Part shown: positions 1 through 12,540 of the stretch, piece by piece
Layout of the letters: each line of letters begins with the position of its first letter
How positions within the stretch are numbered: position 1 is the stretch's first letter
Assembly: GCA_025331445.1 (NCBI GenBank)
Contig: JAIWNE010000054.1
Location: 124,001-188,000, forward strand
Reading direction: 5' to 3'
DNA from: Blakeslea trispora
Lineage: Eukaryota > Mucoromycota > Mucoromycetes > Mucorales > Choanephoraceae
Length of the DNA stretch: 64,000 bases
Notes under the pieces: model-generated
Database searches by the model: none
What the model was told of the DNA's origin: nothing
Seen by the model: the letters and a program-made list of their open reading frames with translations, nothing else
Position numbers and translations under genes: made by a program

Positions 1-2596
1 AATGAAAGAGTAGGGAGGGGGGGAAAAGATAATAAGAAAAAAAAAAGAAAGAAACGTTAGAGATAGATTGTTAAGGGTTGAATGTCAAAAAAAAAAAAAA
101 TAAGCGGGGATACTCGCAATAGATCTTGATTGGCTTTTATTTAAGGCTCAGAAAAGCCACTTGAAAGTTGTCTCAAGCAAAGCATCTCTAGTATACCCTC
201 TCAGTATTATTGAAAATGAGTGTAGCAACGCAACCTGAGGAACTTGTGAGAATCTAATGATGTAAGCAACGAAGGTCAATTTAAGCTAGTAGTGTGAAGC
301 ACGTATTGATGAAAGGAGCGAATAAGATTAAAGGGTGGGTTTGAAAGTCATAGTAAAATGTCTGCTTTTAGTCAGAAAATGGCCTAAAATCCATTTTTTT
401 CGCCTGCTTAAAAAAAGGTGTATTTCAGGCAGAATTAGGCCTGAAATTCAGAAAATGGATTTTCGGTGAAGTCTTGCACATAAATTCATGTTTGAATTTA
501 AGTAGGAATATGGGATGAAATTCATGTTTTTTTTTTGCTCTAGTATACATACATGGTTGATTTTTAATGCTTTTGTTCAATACAAAGCAAAAGCAGCCAT
601 CGAATTTATAGGATGATTGACAATTTCTTTTATAAAGAGAAAGAGAGAATGATACAATCACATTAGTTGCTCGATTTAAGAGTAGCAAGTCTTTGAACTT
701 GTATTGCTTCAAGCGCTAAAATACCATTTGATATGAGATTGTATTTCTCAAGAATATAAACACTTCTTAGGTAAAAGCGTATTATTGTATGAAGTAATTG
801 ACATCAAGCAAGAAAGTGTAATTACCTGTCTAAACAAATGACCTGGATTTACTTTATCATTGCCAAAGCTTAGTATCGCCCACATTTGTTAACAAAAAAA
901 AAAAGAAAAGCTCTTATCATCCTCAACTCGAACGATAGTTGATTGTTTATGATTCTCTGTTGGAGACTTTGCCATTGAGGGCCCAAACATCTAAAGCACT
1001 CTGTGTACAAGAAGCAGTCTATGTTTACAATCTTGGTGCATTTGAGTAGAAGAAGTCCAAAGATTAGCCCATTGAAAGACCTTATAGGACACAACATTTC
1101 TTGACTTGATAGACAAATAAATGATCATATATTACAAGCAAAGAAAACAATCAACTTGTGATGATACTTATAGGTCTTTTTTGTTCTTTTTTCAGTCGAT
1201 TTAACCTGAAATCAATTTAATGTTCTATACTAGAGTGCTTTTCTCATTCAAGACAAATGCTTCTGAAATACTGAGCATAAAGAAGAATTATGATTTAAAG
1301 GAAGTTTGAAATCTTGTCAATTTTCGAAGCTTCCTCATCAGATAACATTAGAACAAAGAAAAATGACACATACAAAATATGCTATTTCAACTGAAATCCG
1401 TCATGGTTATGAATCAAGTATAGCCGAGACATGTTAGCCTCATTTGACTACATTAACGCTGAAAGAATAAACCTCGCATTTAACCAGACAGAACTTTGAT
1501 TGGCGCAGAAAACCTTATGCACTTGCCACTTTCATAAGAGACGGAAGAATGGAAAAGAAAGATAAGAAAATGGAGTTTAACGCCGTCTATGCAGTGCTTT
1601 GTTACCTAATTTATCTTGAATATTGCTTTTATAGTAAACATGGCGCAGTTCACTCTCTTTTTTTTTTTTTAAATAATCATAGCAATCCTTATACCGAATT
1701 AGAGTGAATGCATGCCAAGATTTCCATATATCATCACTCTTATATTTCTTCTTTCTTAATAAACACGTCTTTTTCTTTAAAAAAAGAAATATTGAATATA
1801 TGCTTAATTTGAAGCGGAGGAAGCTTCATTGGCTCTTGTCATACTTGATATACTCAAGCCGCTTTCTTCAAGCTTTTCTAGTTCAGTTTGTGTTATGGTA
1901 GCCACATGATGTCTTCATATGCAATGCGGCTGGTAAATATATATAGATTTAAATTGATGTTCAAGGGACTTCTTTGTAAAATACTCTGCTTATACTATCA
2001 GTCTATACTATGTTAAAAGAGAAAGAGTTAAGGGAGGGGTTTCTAGCCACTTTAGAATTAGCGTGATAAGCTCTCTTTGGCATATATGACGCACTTGAGT
2101 CAATGCTATCAATATTGTTCCGGCATTTTAAAATGTAATTGTTCTTTTTTTATGATCATTTCAGTTAGCACGTTTGTACACTCTAATTAACTTGTTTAAC
2201 AAAAAAGAAGCCCTCCCTTTTACTCTTATTAATTGAGTACAAAAAAACCCTAATGAAAACGTGCTGAGAGTAAAAAGGGAGAAAGAAAGAAAAAAAAAAA
2301 GAGCAAGGTCAACGTGTATTGCTGCGGCCATGCGATTGTAATATTAGCTACTTTAAATTTGATTATCATAATTTATATTTTACACATGTAACATTATCTG
2401 TTTATTATTTAAAAAAAAAAAAAGAAGGGCATAACATAGTTATATAGGCATATAGTTTTTTTTTTTACATAGAATAAATTAAAAAAAAAAGAGAAAATGA
2501 GAGAGAGAGAGAGAATGGGGGTGGTATAATACACAAAATGCGCAGAATGAGGGAATAATTGGCTATTGTTGTTGTTAAGTCTAAGGCTTTTTTTTT
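1..2596. other. Gene-poor AT-rich stretch downstream of the kinase gene
   Basis: I see no supportable gene here. The open frames are short, rich in Phe/Leu/Lys from A/T runs, and show no conserved motif. The stretch holds many A or T homopolymers, a small GA run near 2500-2512, and one repeat copy listed separately. An inverted pair of the type AAAATCC.../...GGATTTT lies around 380-460 and could form a weak hairpin. The last few hundred bases probably include the 3' untranslated region of the kinase gene on the minus strand. Confidence 0.6.
655..745 (+). repeat. Diverged dispersed repeat, copy 1 (pogo/Tigger-like terminus)
   Basis: A segment containing GCTCGATTTAAGAG, then CTTTGAACTTGTATTGCTTC and CGCTAAAATACCATT matches, in the same order, a segment at about 28136-28225 (GCTCGATATGAGAG, CTTTGACTCATATCGCTTC, CGCTAAAATGTCATT). 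The 'CTCGATATNAG' signature resembles terminal repeats of pogo/Tigger-type elements; that family link is inference. No transposase is nearby, so this would be a non-autonomous remnant. Confidence 0.4.
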
Positions 2597-3778
2597 TTAG
2601 TTTCGTTTGGATGGAAGACTACAGACAGGTTGAACACCTTCTGTATGTCTATGTTTCTTCCCTGATGGATCGATTGAATCTTCACAGGTGGAGATCGATA
2701 GGATCCAAGAATCCTGAAGTAATTCTGTCACTGTAATACGAGTTTCTGGGTTAGGATCCAGCATACGATGAAGGATTCTTCTTTCTTGAGCACCCAAGCT
2801 CTTGAACAAATCAAACACCTGTTGTCTCTCGAGTGCACGCAAGTATCCAGCATAAGCTTGATCTGTTCTTCTAGCCTTGTGCCAAGCTAGACCACCCAGA
2901 CAGATACAATAGAACACAATGCCAGCAGACCAAACATCAGCAGCCGAACCCCAATACTCCTTTTGTTCAAAGGCCTCGGGGGCAATATAAGGTTCAGAGC
3001 CCACAAGACCCCGACTCTGGCGGCCCTTGGATTCCCATGGAAAACGAAAGACATCAGAGACACCAAAGTCTGTGATCTTGAGCTTGCCATCCATCGTCAA
3101 CAAGAGGTTCTCGGGCTTGATGTCACGATGAGCAACACCCATTGAATGAAGGTACTGAAGGCCCTGAAGCAACTGTTTAAAGCAACATGTCTTTTCTAGT
3201 TCTGTCATTCGTTCAGCCATGACACAGGTAAACAAGTCACCACCAGGACAGTATTCCATCACTGTACAATATCGCTTTTTTTCATCCAACACAAGGTCAA
3301 TTGTCTCGACCACATTGGGATGCGAAAAGGTGGATGAGATACAGAATTCGCTAGTCAACTTTTTCATGTATTCCTTTTCGTTTTCATGTTTTTGCTTTTT
3401 ACGAAACTGTTTGATGGCATATAACTTTTCTGATCGACCGTCTTCTCCTAATTTACGAACGACCATCACAACGGCTGTCGTACCTTGACCCAACCGTCTA
3501 TAGCATTCGCCATATTCTTTTAAGCTGGCTGTATCTGGACGATGTCTTTTACTGAGAGATGAATTGCGTGAAAGATTGCTTCTGGGATTGGAGATAAAAG
3601 ATGAATTTGAAGAGGATGTGGTTGAACTGTTTTCACTCATGGCTAGAAAATTAGAGGAAGGTAGATCTGCTTGTTGCTTGGCAAGATCGTTGGCTATTAG
3701 CTGAGAGCCTTTTTGATCGGGTATCCACATATCGCCGGGTGATAGTCTATGCATACTAGAAGAAAATGTAGGGCTCAT
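2597..3778 (-). CDS. Serine/threonine protein kinase, HAL4/HRK1 (NPR1) family
   Basis: A 393-residue intronless protein with a Ser/Asn-rich N-terminal extension (residues 1-85) and a C-terminal kinase domain (about 90-370). All key kinase motifs are visible: a Gly-rich loop GQGTTAVV (97-104), the ATP-binding Lys in YAIKQF (K123), catalytic HRDIKPENLL (D219), DFG (237-239) and the APE-like motif YIAPE. The insert between DFG and APE and the acidic pre-helix region resemble the fungal HAL4/HAL5/HRK1/NPR1 group, which controls plasma-membrane transporters, ion and nitrogen homeostasis. The kinase call is firm; the subfamily is a judgement from the overall pattern and the exact yeast counterpart cannot be fixed. 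The 5' leader carries a long GA repeat that starts about 18 bp above the start codon. Confidence 0.9.
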   Translation of the reverse strand: MSPTFSSSMHRLSPGDMWIPDQKGSQLIANDLAKQQADLPSSNFLAMSENSSTTSSSNSSFISNPRSNLSRNSSLSKRHRPDTASLKEYGECYRRLGQGTTAVVMVVRKLGEDGRSEKLYAIKQFRKKQKHENEKEYMKKLTSEFCISSTFSHPNVVETIDLVLDEKKRYCTVMEYCPGGDLFTCVMAERMTELEKTCCFKQLLQGLQYLHSMGVAHRDIKPENLLLTMDGKLKITDFGVSDVFRFPWESKGRQSRGLVGSEPYIAPEAFEQKEYWGSAADVWSAGIVFYCICLGGLAWHKARRTDQAYAGYLRALERQQVFDLFKSLGAQERRILHRMLDPNPETRITVTELLQDSWILSISTCEDSIDPSGKKHRHTEGVQPVCSLPSKRN

Positions 3779-3791
3779 ACTATAAATAATT

Positions 3792-3796
<5 letters not shown>

Positions 3797-3829
<33 letters not shown>
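3797..3829. repeat. (GA)n microsatellite in the kinase 5' leader
   Basis: Uninterrupted AG dinucleotides immediately upstream of the minus-strand kinase start, so the transcript would carry a CT-rich leader. Length is likely variable between strains. Confidence 0.85.
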
Positions 3830-3831
<2 letters not shown>

Positions 3832-5246
3832 AAGAAGAAATCCAAAAAAAAAGAAAAAAAAAAAAAGAAAAATAGCACTCTCTATATATATTTATATATA
3901 TAATGTACTCTGCATATTAACTATCACGTACCCAGTTTGATTGATGAAGATAGTAAATACCATTTTTGGGTAGTTTCTTGGCTTACACAAAAAAATGCCT
4001 CAAAATTTTCACGGATCTCACTGTGGCTTATGGCCAATGGCACAAACAACGCCTCGCATGTCTCCGCCGAATGAAATATGGATCTTGCCTTATTAAGAGC
4101 TAAAAAAAAAAAGAGGGAGTTTTATTGCTATTTTCTCCATTTTGGCGTGTCTATGCTATTTTCCTCTTTAAATAAATAAAATGAGACTTATAAAGTCATG
4201 TATCGTTCAAAAGATGATCTCATGACCTCATGACATTTCTTTATTCTAAATGTTTCTTTTTTTTTTCTATTGTTGACAAAAACAAATGATGGTTTCAGGC
4301 ACCAAGTTGTTTGGGATCGACGGTTGCAACTATTGCGCTACTTGAATGTGATTTGCGGAAGAAAATGTAACACTTGCCTTAAATTGGACTGGCCCTTTTT
4401 CCTATCTGACTTTCAAAAGTAATCAAAGTGATGTAGATGAGGGGGGGGGGCAGAAAATGATAGATGAAAGAGAGAAAGAGAGAGACTTGTAGCTGAGTTT
4501 GCATTATTCTAGAACAATAGGCATAAGAGTATGTGGTACTAGGTGTCAACTTGTTTCTTTAGACTCTAGAAGCTAGACCTTGTAATAAATCAAACCAGTA
4601 AGTCCTTGAAATGATTACATTCTTTCTAAAAGAGAAGATGCTATAAACACAAATGGTTGTTTTGCTTTCCTTGACATCTCCCACTTTCCCGGACAATATG
4701 CAAAAAGAAAAAAAGAAAGAGATATGCTGAACGCTTAGACCGATGTTTTTGCTGTTTATAGCATATTTGTTTGTCAGATATAGAAAAAAGGGAGGAAATA
4801 AAAAATTGATTGCAATAATAATAAAAAAAAAAAAGCTAATCAAACTGCATAATATAATTGACCATGTTCTTTTTTCGTTGTTGTAAACCGGTATGTTTGA
4901 ATAGTCTAGACACTATTTTAAATTTTGCTATTCTCAGCACAAGTTATGATGATAGAGTAAACAGAATTTATACATGAACTTGTATTTATTACAATAGATG
5001 AAGCATAATAACGTTTGTTTAGGGCATAAAAGAAAAAAGCTTGTGGCAGAGAGGTAATTTCTTTAAGAATTGCTCAATAATGAGCTATTTTTTTTGTTGT
5101 TGTTATTGTTTTATAAGCTTGAGTTGTTTAAATAGGCTTGTGTGTTAAAAGAGTGCATCACCTGAGCATCAAATCAAATCAAGGACTAGTGTACACAGTA
5201 CTACATGAAATGCAACATCATACCGAGTTTCAAAATTGTAGATCTT

Positions 5247-5247
<1 letters not shown>

Positions 5248-5305
<58 letters not shown>
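5248..5305. repeat. (CA)n microsatellite, 29 units
   Basis: A perfect alternation of C and A with no interruption. It is the longest dinucleotide repeat in the window. Confidence 0.95.
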
Positions 5306-5307
<2 letters not shown>

Positions 5308-5650
5308 TGACTGGTACTCCAAAAAAAAAAGAAGGTTGCTTGTATTTATTGGTCAAGTCACAAGAGCAGTTGACAAAAAAAAAAAAAAAAAAAGAGTTTC
5401 ATGCAGTGATATCTTTCTTTGTGGAGCAATTATTTTTTGGTAACGCAGTAGAGTTCAATCTTATTTTCGTACACTCCCATTCTGATAGGCAAGCCCGTTA
5501 TTCTGTTTCTTTCTTATGGTTGTTTCTGTTTATTGACAAGCGACTTTTGTTCTCTATGCAATTCTAGTTTCTTGAACCCTGAAAATAAACACAGAGAACA
5601 GACTCCTTATTTTTTTTAAACTGAAGTATAAGTACAACTTGTTTAGCAAA

Positions 5651-5653
<3 letters not shown>

Positions 5654-5691
<38 letters not shown>
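5654..5691. repeat. Poly(T) run of about 38 bases
   Basis: An uninterrupted T homopolymer preceded by CTC. It could be the poly(A) tail trace of a retroposed insert on the minus strand, or simple slippage; its exact length is unreliable in any assembly. Confidence 0.9.
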
Positions 5692-5695
<4 letters not shown>

Positions 5696-6631
5696 TGTTG
5701 TAAGACAAGTAAAGTTCATGCTGTGTTTAATCAAAAGAAAAAAAAAACATTGCTGATTTGATAAATGACCAATTTGATTATCTGTGAAAGCCCGGTACTC
5801 AGATTCTCCCCTTGAAGTACAACACCGCATTTGGCTAGATTATATACAGTACCTGATTTAAGATTACCTATTTTGTTCTACAGTACAACCCCTCTCTTCC
5901 ATTGACTCATCGTTGACAGAAGTTGTTGATTGCATACGACAACAGTGTCTAGTTGAGGGAAGTTTTATAGGAAAAAAAAAAGATAGAATAAAGGATAAAG
6001 AGGAGGAGGAGGGGGGGAATGTATAAGCTTACCCATTCAATTTCCCCATAACATATTGAGATAAAAGATACAGAAAATCAATTTATTCTATCTTTATTAT
6101 CTCATTTTTCTTTTACCCTCGATTAAACGGCATCCCCCTCCTTTACCTTTTTCTTTATAGATGAACAAAGAATAACACACACACACACTTGTTTGTCATT
6201 GAAATCAGCCTACTTTCTACAAATCCCAAAGGGTCTTTATTTTATTTTGTTCAAAACGTGCAAGAAAGATAAAGTGCGCCTTTTTAAACACCAAAAAAAA
6301 AAGGTGGTTGATGTTGGACCAACTGTGTACAAATCGAAACAGACTTAATTAACCCAACTTGCTCTATTTTTTCTTTTTCTATAGCCATTTACTCTTACTT
6401 GTTTAATAATAAAAAAAAAGACATTTTCTGTCAGATAAAATGCCTTTCATTTGTTTAGCTTATTCTTTCTTTATTCATCTCGATTTCTAAAGAAAAAGCA
6501 TCATGTTCAATTTTGTCAAGAAAAGAATGTTGTACAACAAAGAGAGATTAATAAATTAAAGTAGAATAAAAAGGAAAAAAAAAAAAGTGATCGGTCCCTT
6601 TTTTTTTTTTTCTTTACTTGACAAAAAAAAA

Positions 6632-7630
6632 ATGAAGTACTTTTATAGTACCCTCCTTACTTTCCTTGCATTTGCTACAGTCTCTTTAGCAGCCACTGTC
6701 AATGTATGTTCTTCATGTACCTACAAGACCATTTCTGCTGCTCTCGCTAGTTTACCCGGTGGATCTACTGCCTACACCATTGGTATTGCTCCCGGTACCT
6801 ACAACGAACGAGTCACCATCAGTCGTTCCAATGTCATCTTGGCCAAGAATGGTAACGGCGAAGTCATCATTCAATATGCCATTGACCATAACACACAAGA
6901 TCCCAACAGTAATGCCTCTAAAAAAGCTGTCTTGACCATCACGGGTAGTAACATCCGCATCTATGATATCACCATTGCCAACACCTACAAACATACAGCC
7001 AACATTGCCAATGTGGCCGTGAATGTGCAAGGTACTCAAGTGGGCTTCTATCGTTCCAAGATCTATGGTTTCCAAGATACCCTTTTGATCAACGAGAATG
7101 CTACTGCTTATTTCAAGAGCTGTTATATTGAGGGCAATGTGGACTTTGTCTATGGTTATGGTACAGGTTATTTCCAGAGCTGTACAATTGCCTCAAACGG
7201 TGTGGGTTACTTGACTGCTCAGAACAGACGCAATGGAGGTGCTCAAGGTGGTTTGTATTTCAATAGCTGCTCTTTGACTTCCACTGTCCCTACTGGCCCT
7301 ATTGCCCGCGTCGCCAACCCCTCTCTCTCCTTCACTTCTTCCTCCAAGACAGCCGGTACCTGTTACCTCGGTCGTCCCTGGAGTCAATTTGCCCGCGTAG
7401 TCTATATTTACTCTTCTATTGGTGCTCACATCAACCCTGCTGGTTGGTCCCAATGGTCTCCTAGTAGCCCCAATACCTCCAATGTTCTGTTTGCTGAATA
7501 TGGTAACAATGGTCCCAGCAGCTCTCTTAATGCTCGTAAATTTGTTACCAAGTTGAGTCAAGCTGAGGCAAGCAAGTACTCTACAGGCGGTGTCTTTGGT
7601 TCCACTTCATGGATTGATACTACTGTCTAA
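6632..7630 (+). CDS. Secreted pectinesterase (pectin methylesterase, CE8)
   Basis: A 332-residue single-exon protein that removes methyl esters from pectin in plant cell walls. The N-terminus is a clear signal peptide (MKYFYSTLLT... cleaved near the SLAA at about residue 20). Family signatures are all present: GTYNER (55-60), QDTLL with catalytic D149, GNVDFVYG with D171, YLTAQNR (193-199) and LGRPW (246-250) with R248. I chose the second Met as start because the 15 extra upstream codons are a Phe/Lys run from A/T homopolymers and would mask the signal peptide. Length and motifs indicate an intact enzyme. It stands alone, without other pectinolytic genes, and ends 46 bp from the convergent GPN2 gene. 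Confidence 0.95.
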   Translation: MKYFYSTLLTFLAFATVSLAATVNVCSSCTYKTISAALASLPGGSTAYTIGIAPGTYNERVTISRSNVILAKNGNGEVIIQYAIDHNTQDPNSNASKKAVLTITGSNIRIYDITIANTYKHTANIANVAVNVQGTQVGFYRSKIYGFQDTLLINENATAYFKSCYIEGNVDFVYGYGTGYFQSCTIASNGVGYLTAQNRRNGGAQGGLYFNSCSLTSTVPTGPIARVANPSLSFTSSSKTAGTCYLGRPWSQFARVVYIYSSIGAHINPAGWSQWSPSSPNTSNVLFAEYGNNGPSSSLNARKFVTKLSQAEASKYSTGGVFGSTSWIDTTV

Positions 7631-7676
7631 TTCATTCTCTCTTTTTTTTTTTTTTATTTTATTTTATTTATTATTA

Positions 7677-8735
7677 TTATAATAAATCATCGTCTTCTTC
7701 ATTTGACTGTAACCATCGTTCTTGAACATCACTCACATCTTCATGATAACCTGCTTTCATGGCAGTCAATAGGATGGATTCATTGCCTTCCGTCAGACCA
7801 CCAAAGATAAAACCACCCGCTTTATCAATGACCTGCTGTAACTTTGTCATGGATTCCTTTTCTTCTACACACAATGTATAGAATCCAACCAATGAAAAGT
7901 CTTGTACAAGTTCACATAAGGCCTCATTTAACTTTTTGTATTTTGAGCCAAATGGATCTTCATTGAGTGAATCTAACAGATAAGAGAGATCCATGACTTC
8001 TGTATAATATTGAAGGTTGAACCCTATCCATAGGGGATGTAAGCAAAAATGAAAGCTTGTAGATGCTATTGCTCTTACTTAGTTTGCCATAAGATTCTAT
8101 CAGATCCACTTTGGAGAGTACATTGACATGAGGTAACTCTAACTGAATCATGGTTTTCAGAGCTAACAGTAAGACAGAAATATATTTGGTAGGATCAGTA
8201 CAGTAATGGGCATCGACCATGTTGACTGCCACTAGACGATAATCTATTTTTTCAAGGCCATGCACTAGATCCTTCACAGCTGCATGGTGAGTAAAGAGTT
8301 CAACTTGACCGGGGAAGTCAAATAGAATGTAGTGATCGTCTAGTTGTCTCAGTTGATCTGTTAACCAGTCCATGTTCTTGAGAAGATATTCAATACAGAA
8401 CATGATGCCTCCATTAGGACCCAAGTTGAGTTCGTTCATGGTATCTTCGAGTGTAATCAAGTCAAATATGTTGATAGCACAAGGATAAGGTATATTGTCA
8501 TTGGCTGGATCTAGGTTGACGATGGCTACTTTTCTATCATGTTGTCAGCCAACATCATTCTACTTTTCTTTTTGTATCTATTTACCTTCCAATCGCTGTT
8601 AGGTATTGATAAGCACCCCAACAATACGTTGTCTTTCCTGAACCAGGAGGGCCTACAATGACCTTTTTATATGTAAGTCATGATAAATCCATGTATTTAT
8701 TTTTCTTTTCTTTTATTAACTTGTCCAAATGGCAT
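7677..8735 (-). CDS. GPN2: GPN-loop GTPase 2
   Basis: Four exons: 8735-8721, 8662-8586, 8533-8079 and 8023-7677, giving 297 codons before the stop. The protein is a SIMIBI-class GTPase of the GPN family, required for assembly and nuclear import of RNA polymerases II and III. Visible motifs are the P-loop GPPGSGKTTYC (exon 2), NLDPAND, the defining GPN loop GPNGG, the Walker-B-like DFPGQVE and the base-recognition SKVDL. Exon 1 encodes only MPFGQ, which matches the start of yeast GPN2 and argues for this tiny exon; its donor GTTAAT is not the usual GTAAGT. Introns 2 and 3 are ordinary. The short 82-bp gap to ATE1 upstream holds a CA repeat. Confidence 0.9.
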
Positions 8736-8817
8736 TGTGATGGTTGAAAAAAAAAAAAAAACTAAAGCACACACACACACACACACACAACTTGCCAATG
8801 TCAAATTTATTCTAAAC

Positions 8818-10148
<1,331 letters not shown>

Positions 10149-10237
10149 GAATAATAAATAATAACAATAAAAAAAAAAAAAGAGAGAGAGAGAGGGAAAT
10201 CTCACTTTTTTTATTTTATTTTATTTTTTATTCATTG
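10149..10237. promoter_or_regulatory. 89-bp divergent promoter of ATE1 and TIP41
   Basis: The two start codons are only 89 bp apart on opposite strands, so the transcripts must share this control region. It contains a GA run, A and T homopolymers and TTTTATTTTATTTTA-type sequence but no clear TATA box. Confidence 0.7.
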
Positions 10238-11248
10238 ATGGCTGTTTATATAAAAGAAGGATCGCCTAGAACAGGTCTTGTTCAAGGCATCTCACTCAAC
10301 GGTTGGACCATCACCAGCAAAAAGGCTTCAATCTGTAGTTCAAGCGAGATGGAAAAGTAAAGAAGTTATACATATAAACAAAGGGAAGAAGTGTTATAAT
10401 TGTCATTTAGAATTCAAAAAGATTTTGGCTTACCTCCACCTGAAATGGTCTTTGGCAATAACCATGTCACTGTACAGCATAACCAACTTGAGATCCAATT
10501 CAATGCATATGATGCCCTTGCCTTGATCGACACCAGTTCAGACAGTAGTGAAAAGATCAAAGTAGCTTATGCTGAAGAATGGAAACAGAAGAGGTAATCG
10601 AGCCATCTTTTCTCATCAGCTCACTCATCCATTTTTTTTTATAGCTCTGCTAATCATACAGATATCAAGGATGTCGTCAAACCTTATGATTGGACATATT
10701 CTACTGCTTATCGAGGCACTTCAGATAACGCATTTGAACAACATCTATCTGAATCCATGGTGAATATAGAGAAACTAAAGCAACAAGAACCCATCTTGTT
10801 TTATGATGAAAATATCTTGTATGAAGACGAATTAGCTGACAATGGCACTGCCATGTTAACTGTGCGATTGGTAAAAAAGGCATAACATAGTCATGATCAA
10901 TGTTGTGATTCTCATATAACAACTAGAGAGTCATGCCCAGTTGTTTCTTGGTATTACAGCGCTTCTTTTTACGCGTAGATGATGTCTTGTTTAGAGTGAA
11001 TGAGACACGCTTATATCATGAATTTGGTCAAGATTATTTTGTACGTGAATTTACATCCAAAGAAGTGCATTATCATCAAATACGACAGGTAAAAAAAAAA
11101 AAAAGGGAAAATAGGGCTTGAACTCATGCTATATTAGAAATTGGGTCGAGGCGATGTATCTCTCTTGAATGATCAACAATGGGTTATTTCAAACATGTCA
11201 GATATACCTTATCACCAGTGTACAAAAGAGAAAATACGCGTACAATAG
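10238..11248 (+). CDS. TIP41: TIP41-like type 2A phosphatase regulator
   Basis: Five exons (10238-10356, 10411-10593, 10645-10870, 10927-11088, 11138-11248) give 266 residues, close to human TIPRL (272). TIP41 binds PP2A-type catalytic subunits or TAP42 and acts in TOR signalling. Conserved blocks appear in order across the splice junctions: [55 protein letters not shown]...[29 protein letters not shown]; and YHEFGQDY. Every junction keeps frame. All introns are GT-AG and short (49-56 nt). It diverges from ATE1. Confidence 0.95.
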
Positions 11249-12058
11249 ACATCTTGTTGGCTATGGAAAAATTTGAATGTTTGTGTAACGAGCAGATCTT
11301 TTCGTGTAACAATTGGGGGTCATGAACGAAAATTTGAAGTGCACTAAATCATGCGTCAAACCATTGATTTTCTTTTTCAAAATATAACATAAAGAATAAT
11401 TTATAATATTACACTTTAACATGGACAGCACCAGTTCTAACAACTATGTCGAGTTGGAAGTTAGATCTTTTGAACCAAAAGAGAATGAATTAGTTTTTTT
11501 ATTGTATCATTTCTGCCAGAAGAGTCTGATGGCAAATGTTTTTGTATCAAGCGAGCTTTGTGATATCGTTGCACTGTTCAGTGACTAATGATAGTAGGAC
11601 AAAACGTGTCGGAGGACACGGCTAAGGGGACCTTTGTGTATACATTTCATATGTTGACGTGCATCTTCTGATATAGCAGACAACTTTGGACCTCAGAGTG
11701 TTGGAAGAATTTACTGAGTCGAATTTAGGAATAAAGATATTGAAGCTTTTGAGTTGAGCATGAATATAGATACTATAATCCTCATGTCAAACATGGTTAT
11801 ATCAAGACTATCACTGTAGCTTTCCTGTCCAACAGGTTCCAGAGAATTTGTGTCGAGAGACCTGCGTATTCTCTTTATGAAATCGGAATCTTATTAAAGT
11901 ATTACAATTGAAGTCCTTCTCAAACATTTAATTCTTTAACCAGTTTGAACAAATGTTTCCAGCCAAGACAAAAAAAAAGAATTAAGCTTTGTGGCATTCA
12001 TTTTTCAATTTCTGCCCATCATCTTTATTAAGGTGACAAACAAATAAAACTGTTTGAT
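11249..12058. other. Intergenic stretch 3' of TIP41
   Basis: No gene is supported. Open frames are short and unlike any family I know. A GTGTCGGAGGACACGGC-type short hairpin lies near 11610-11626 (GTGTC/GACAC arms). The base composition is less homopolymer-rich than other gaps, so old decayed sequence is possible. Confidence 0.45.
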
Positions 12059-12196
12059 CAAGTTTCTTCTTTTGTTCTTCCAAGACAGTCAAGAAGCATA
12101 TGTTCTTTTGTGTTTATGGCTTTCTCAAGCCAGCAAGTCATCATTCTGATGGCGTCTTTGGTTGGATGTTGATCCAAGTCATAGAGTGTTTCCATC
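12059..12196 (-). CDS. Possible 45-residue ORF or exon relic of unknown function
   Basis: An ATG-initiated frame of 45 codons ending in TGA encodes a helical, charged peptide beginning METLYDLDQHPTKDAIRMM and containing a Trp and two Cys. Its residue mix is like a real protein rather than an A/T-run artefact, and the frame is open a little further upstream until the MITE at 12223. It may be a small gene, or the last exon of a gene broken by the MITE. I do not recognise it. Confidence 0.2.
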
Positions 12197-12222
12197 GTTT
12201 CTACACGTGTGTAGAAGTATAT

Positions 12223-12417
12223 GTCGAAAGTTTCATCCCAAAATCTAATCGCAATTAATAGACATTCTATAAGAAATAGACTTGAATGAATCAGGATACC
12301 ATAGTGTGCTTAGGAAGACAAAAGAGCTATCTAATCATGACATTTTGATTCATTCAAGTCTATTTCTCGTAGAATGTCTATTAAGCATGGTTAAATTTTG
12401 AGATGAAACTTTCGACA
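12223..12417. mobile_element. Palindromic MITE with TA target-site duplication
   Basis: The element is a fold-back: a left arm of about 76 bp starting TGTCGAAAGTTTCATC is matched by the inverted right arm ending GATGAAACTTTCGACA. By hand about 65 of 76 arm positions pair. The core of some 40 bp is unrelated. A TA lies directly outside both ends (12221-12222 and 12418-12419), which fits target duplication by Tc1/mariner-superfamily transposases. No coding capacity. Confidence 0.8.
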
Positions 12418-12540
12418 TACATGTGAGTCTTTCTTTGTTCACTTGCTCTCTTTCATATCCATACACACACACACACATAACAAAAAAGTTTTTCTTACTT
12501 TTATACTACTCGCAAATAGTGGATAAAAAAAAAATTAATT

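Larger units (their letters stand above)
3830..6631. other. 2.8-kb intergenic region between kinase and pectinesterase
   Basis: No coding region is supported. The region holds the divergent promoters of the kinase (minus) and the pectinesterase (plus), several A/T runs, a G10 run near 4441-4450, a CA microsatellite and a 38-base T run (listed separately). Open frames that cross the CA repeat translate to alternating Thr-His and are artefacts of the repeat. Confidence 0.6.

Noticed and set aside
5138..5567. Two overlapping open frames of 101 and 120 codons
   Set aside because: They exist only because the CA microsatellite and A runs contain no stops; the translation is His-Thr repeats with no conserved part.
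6587..6631. Upstream Met as start of the pectinesterase
   Set aside because: The 15 extra residues are a Phe run and Lys run from homopolymers and would bury the signal peptide.
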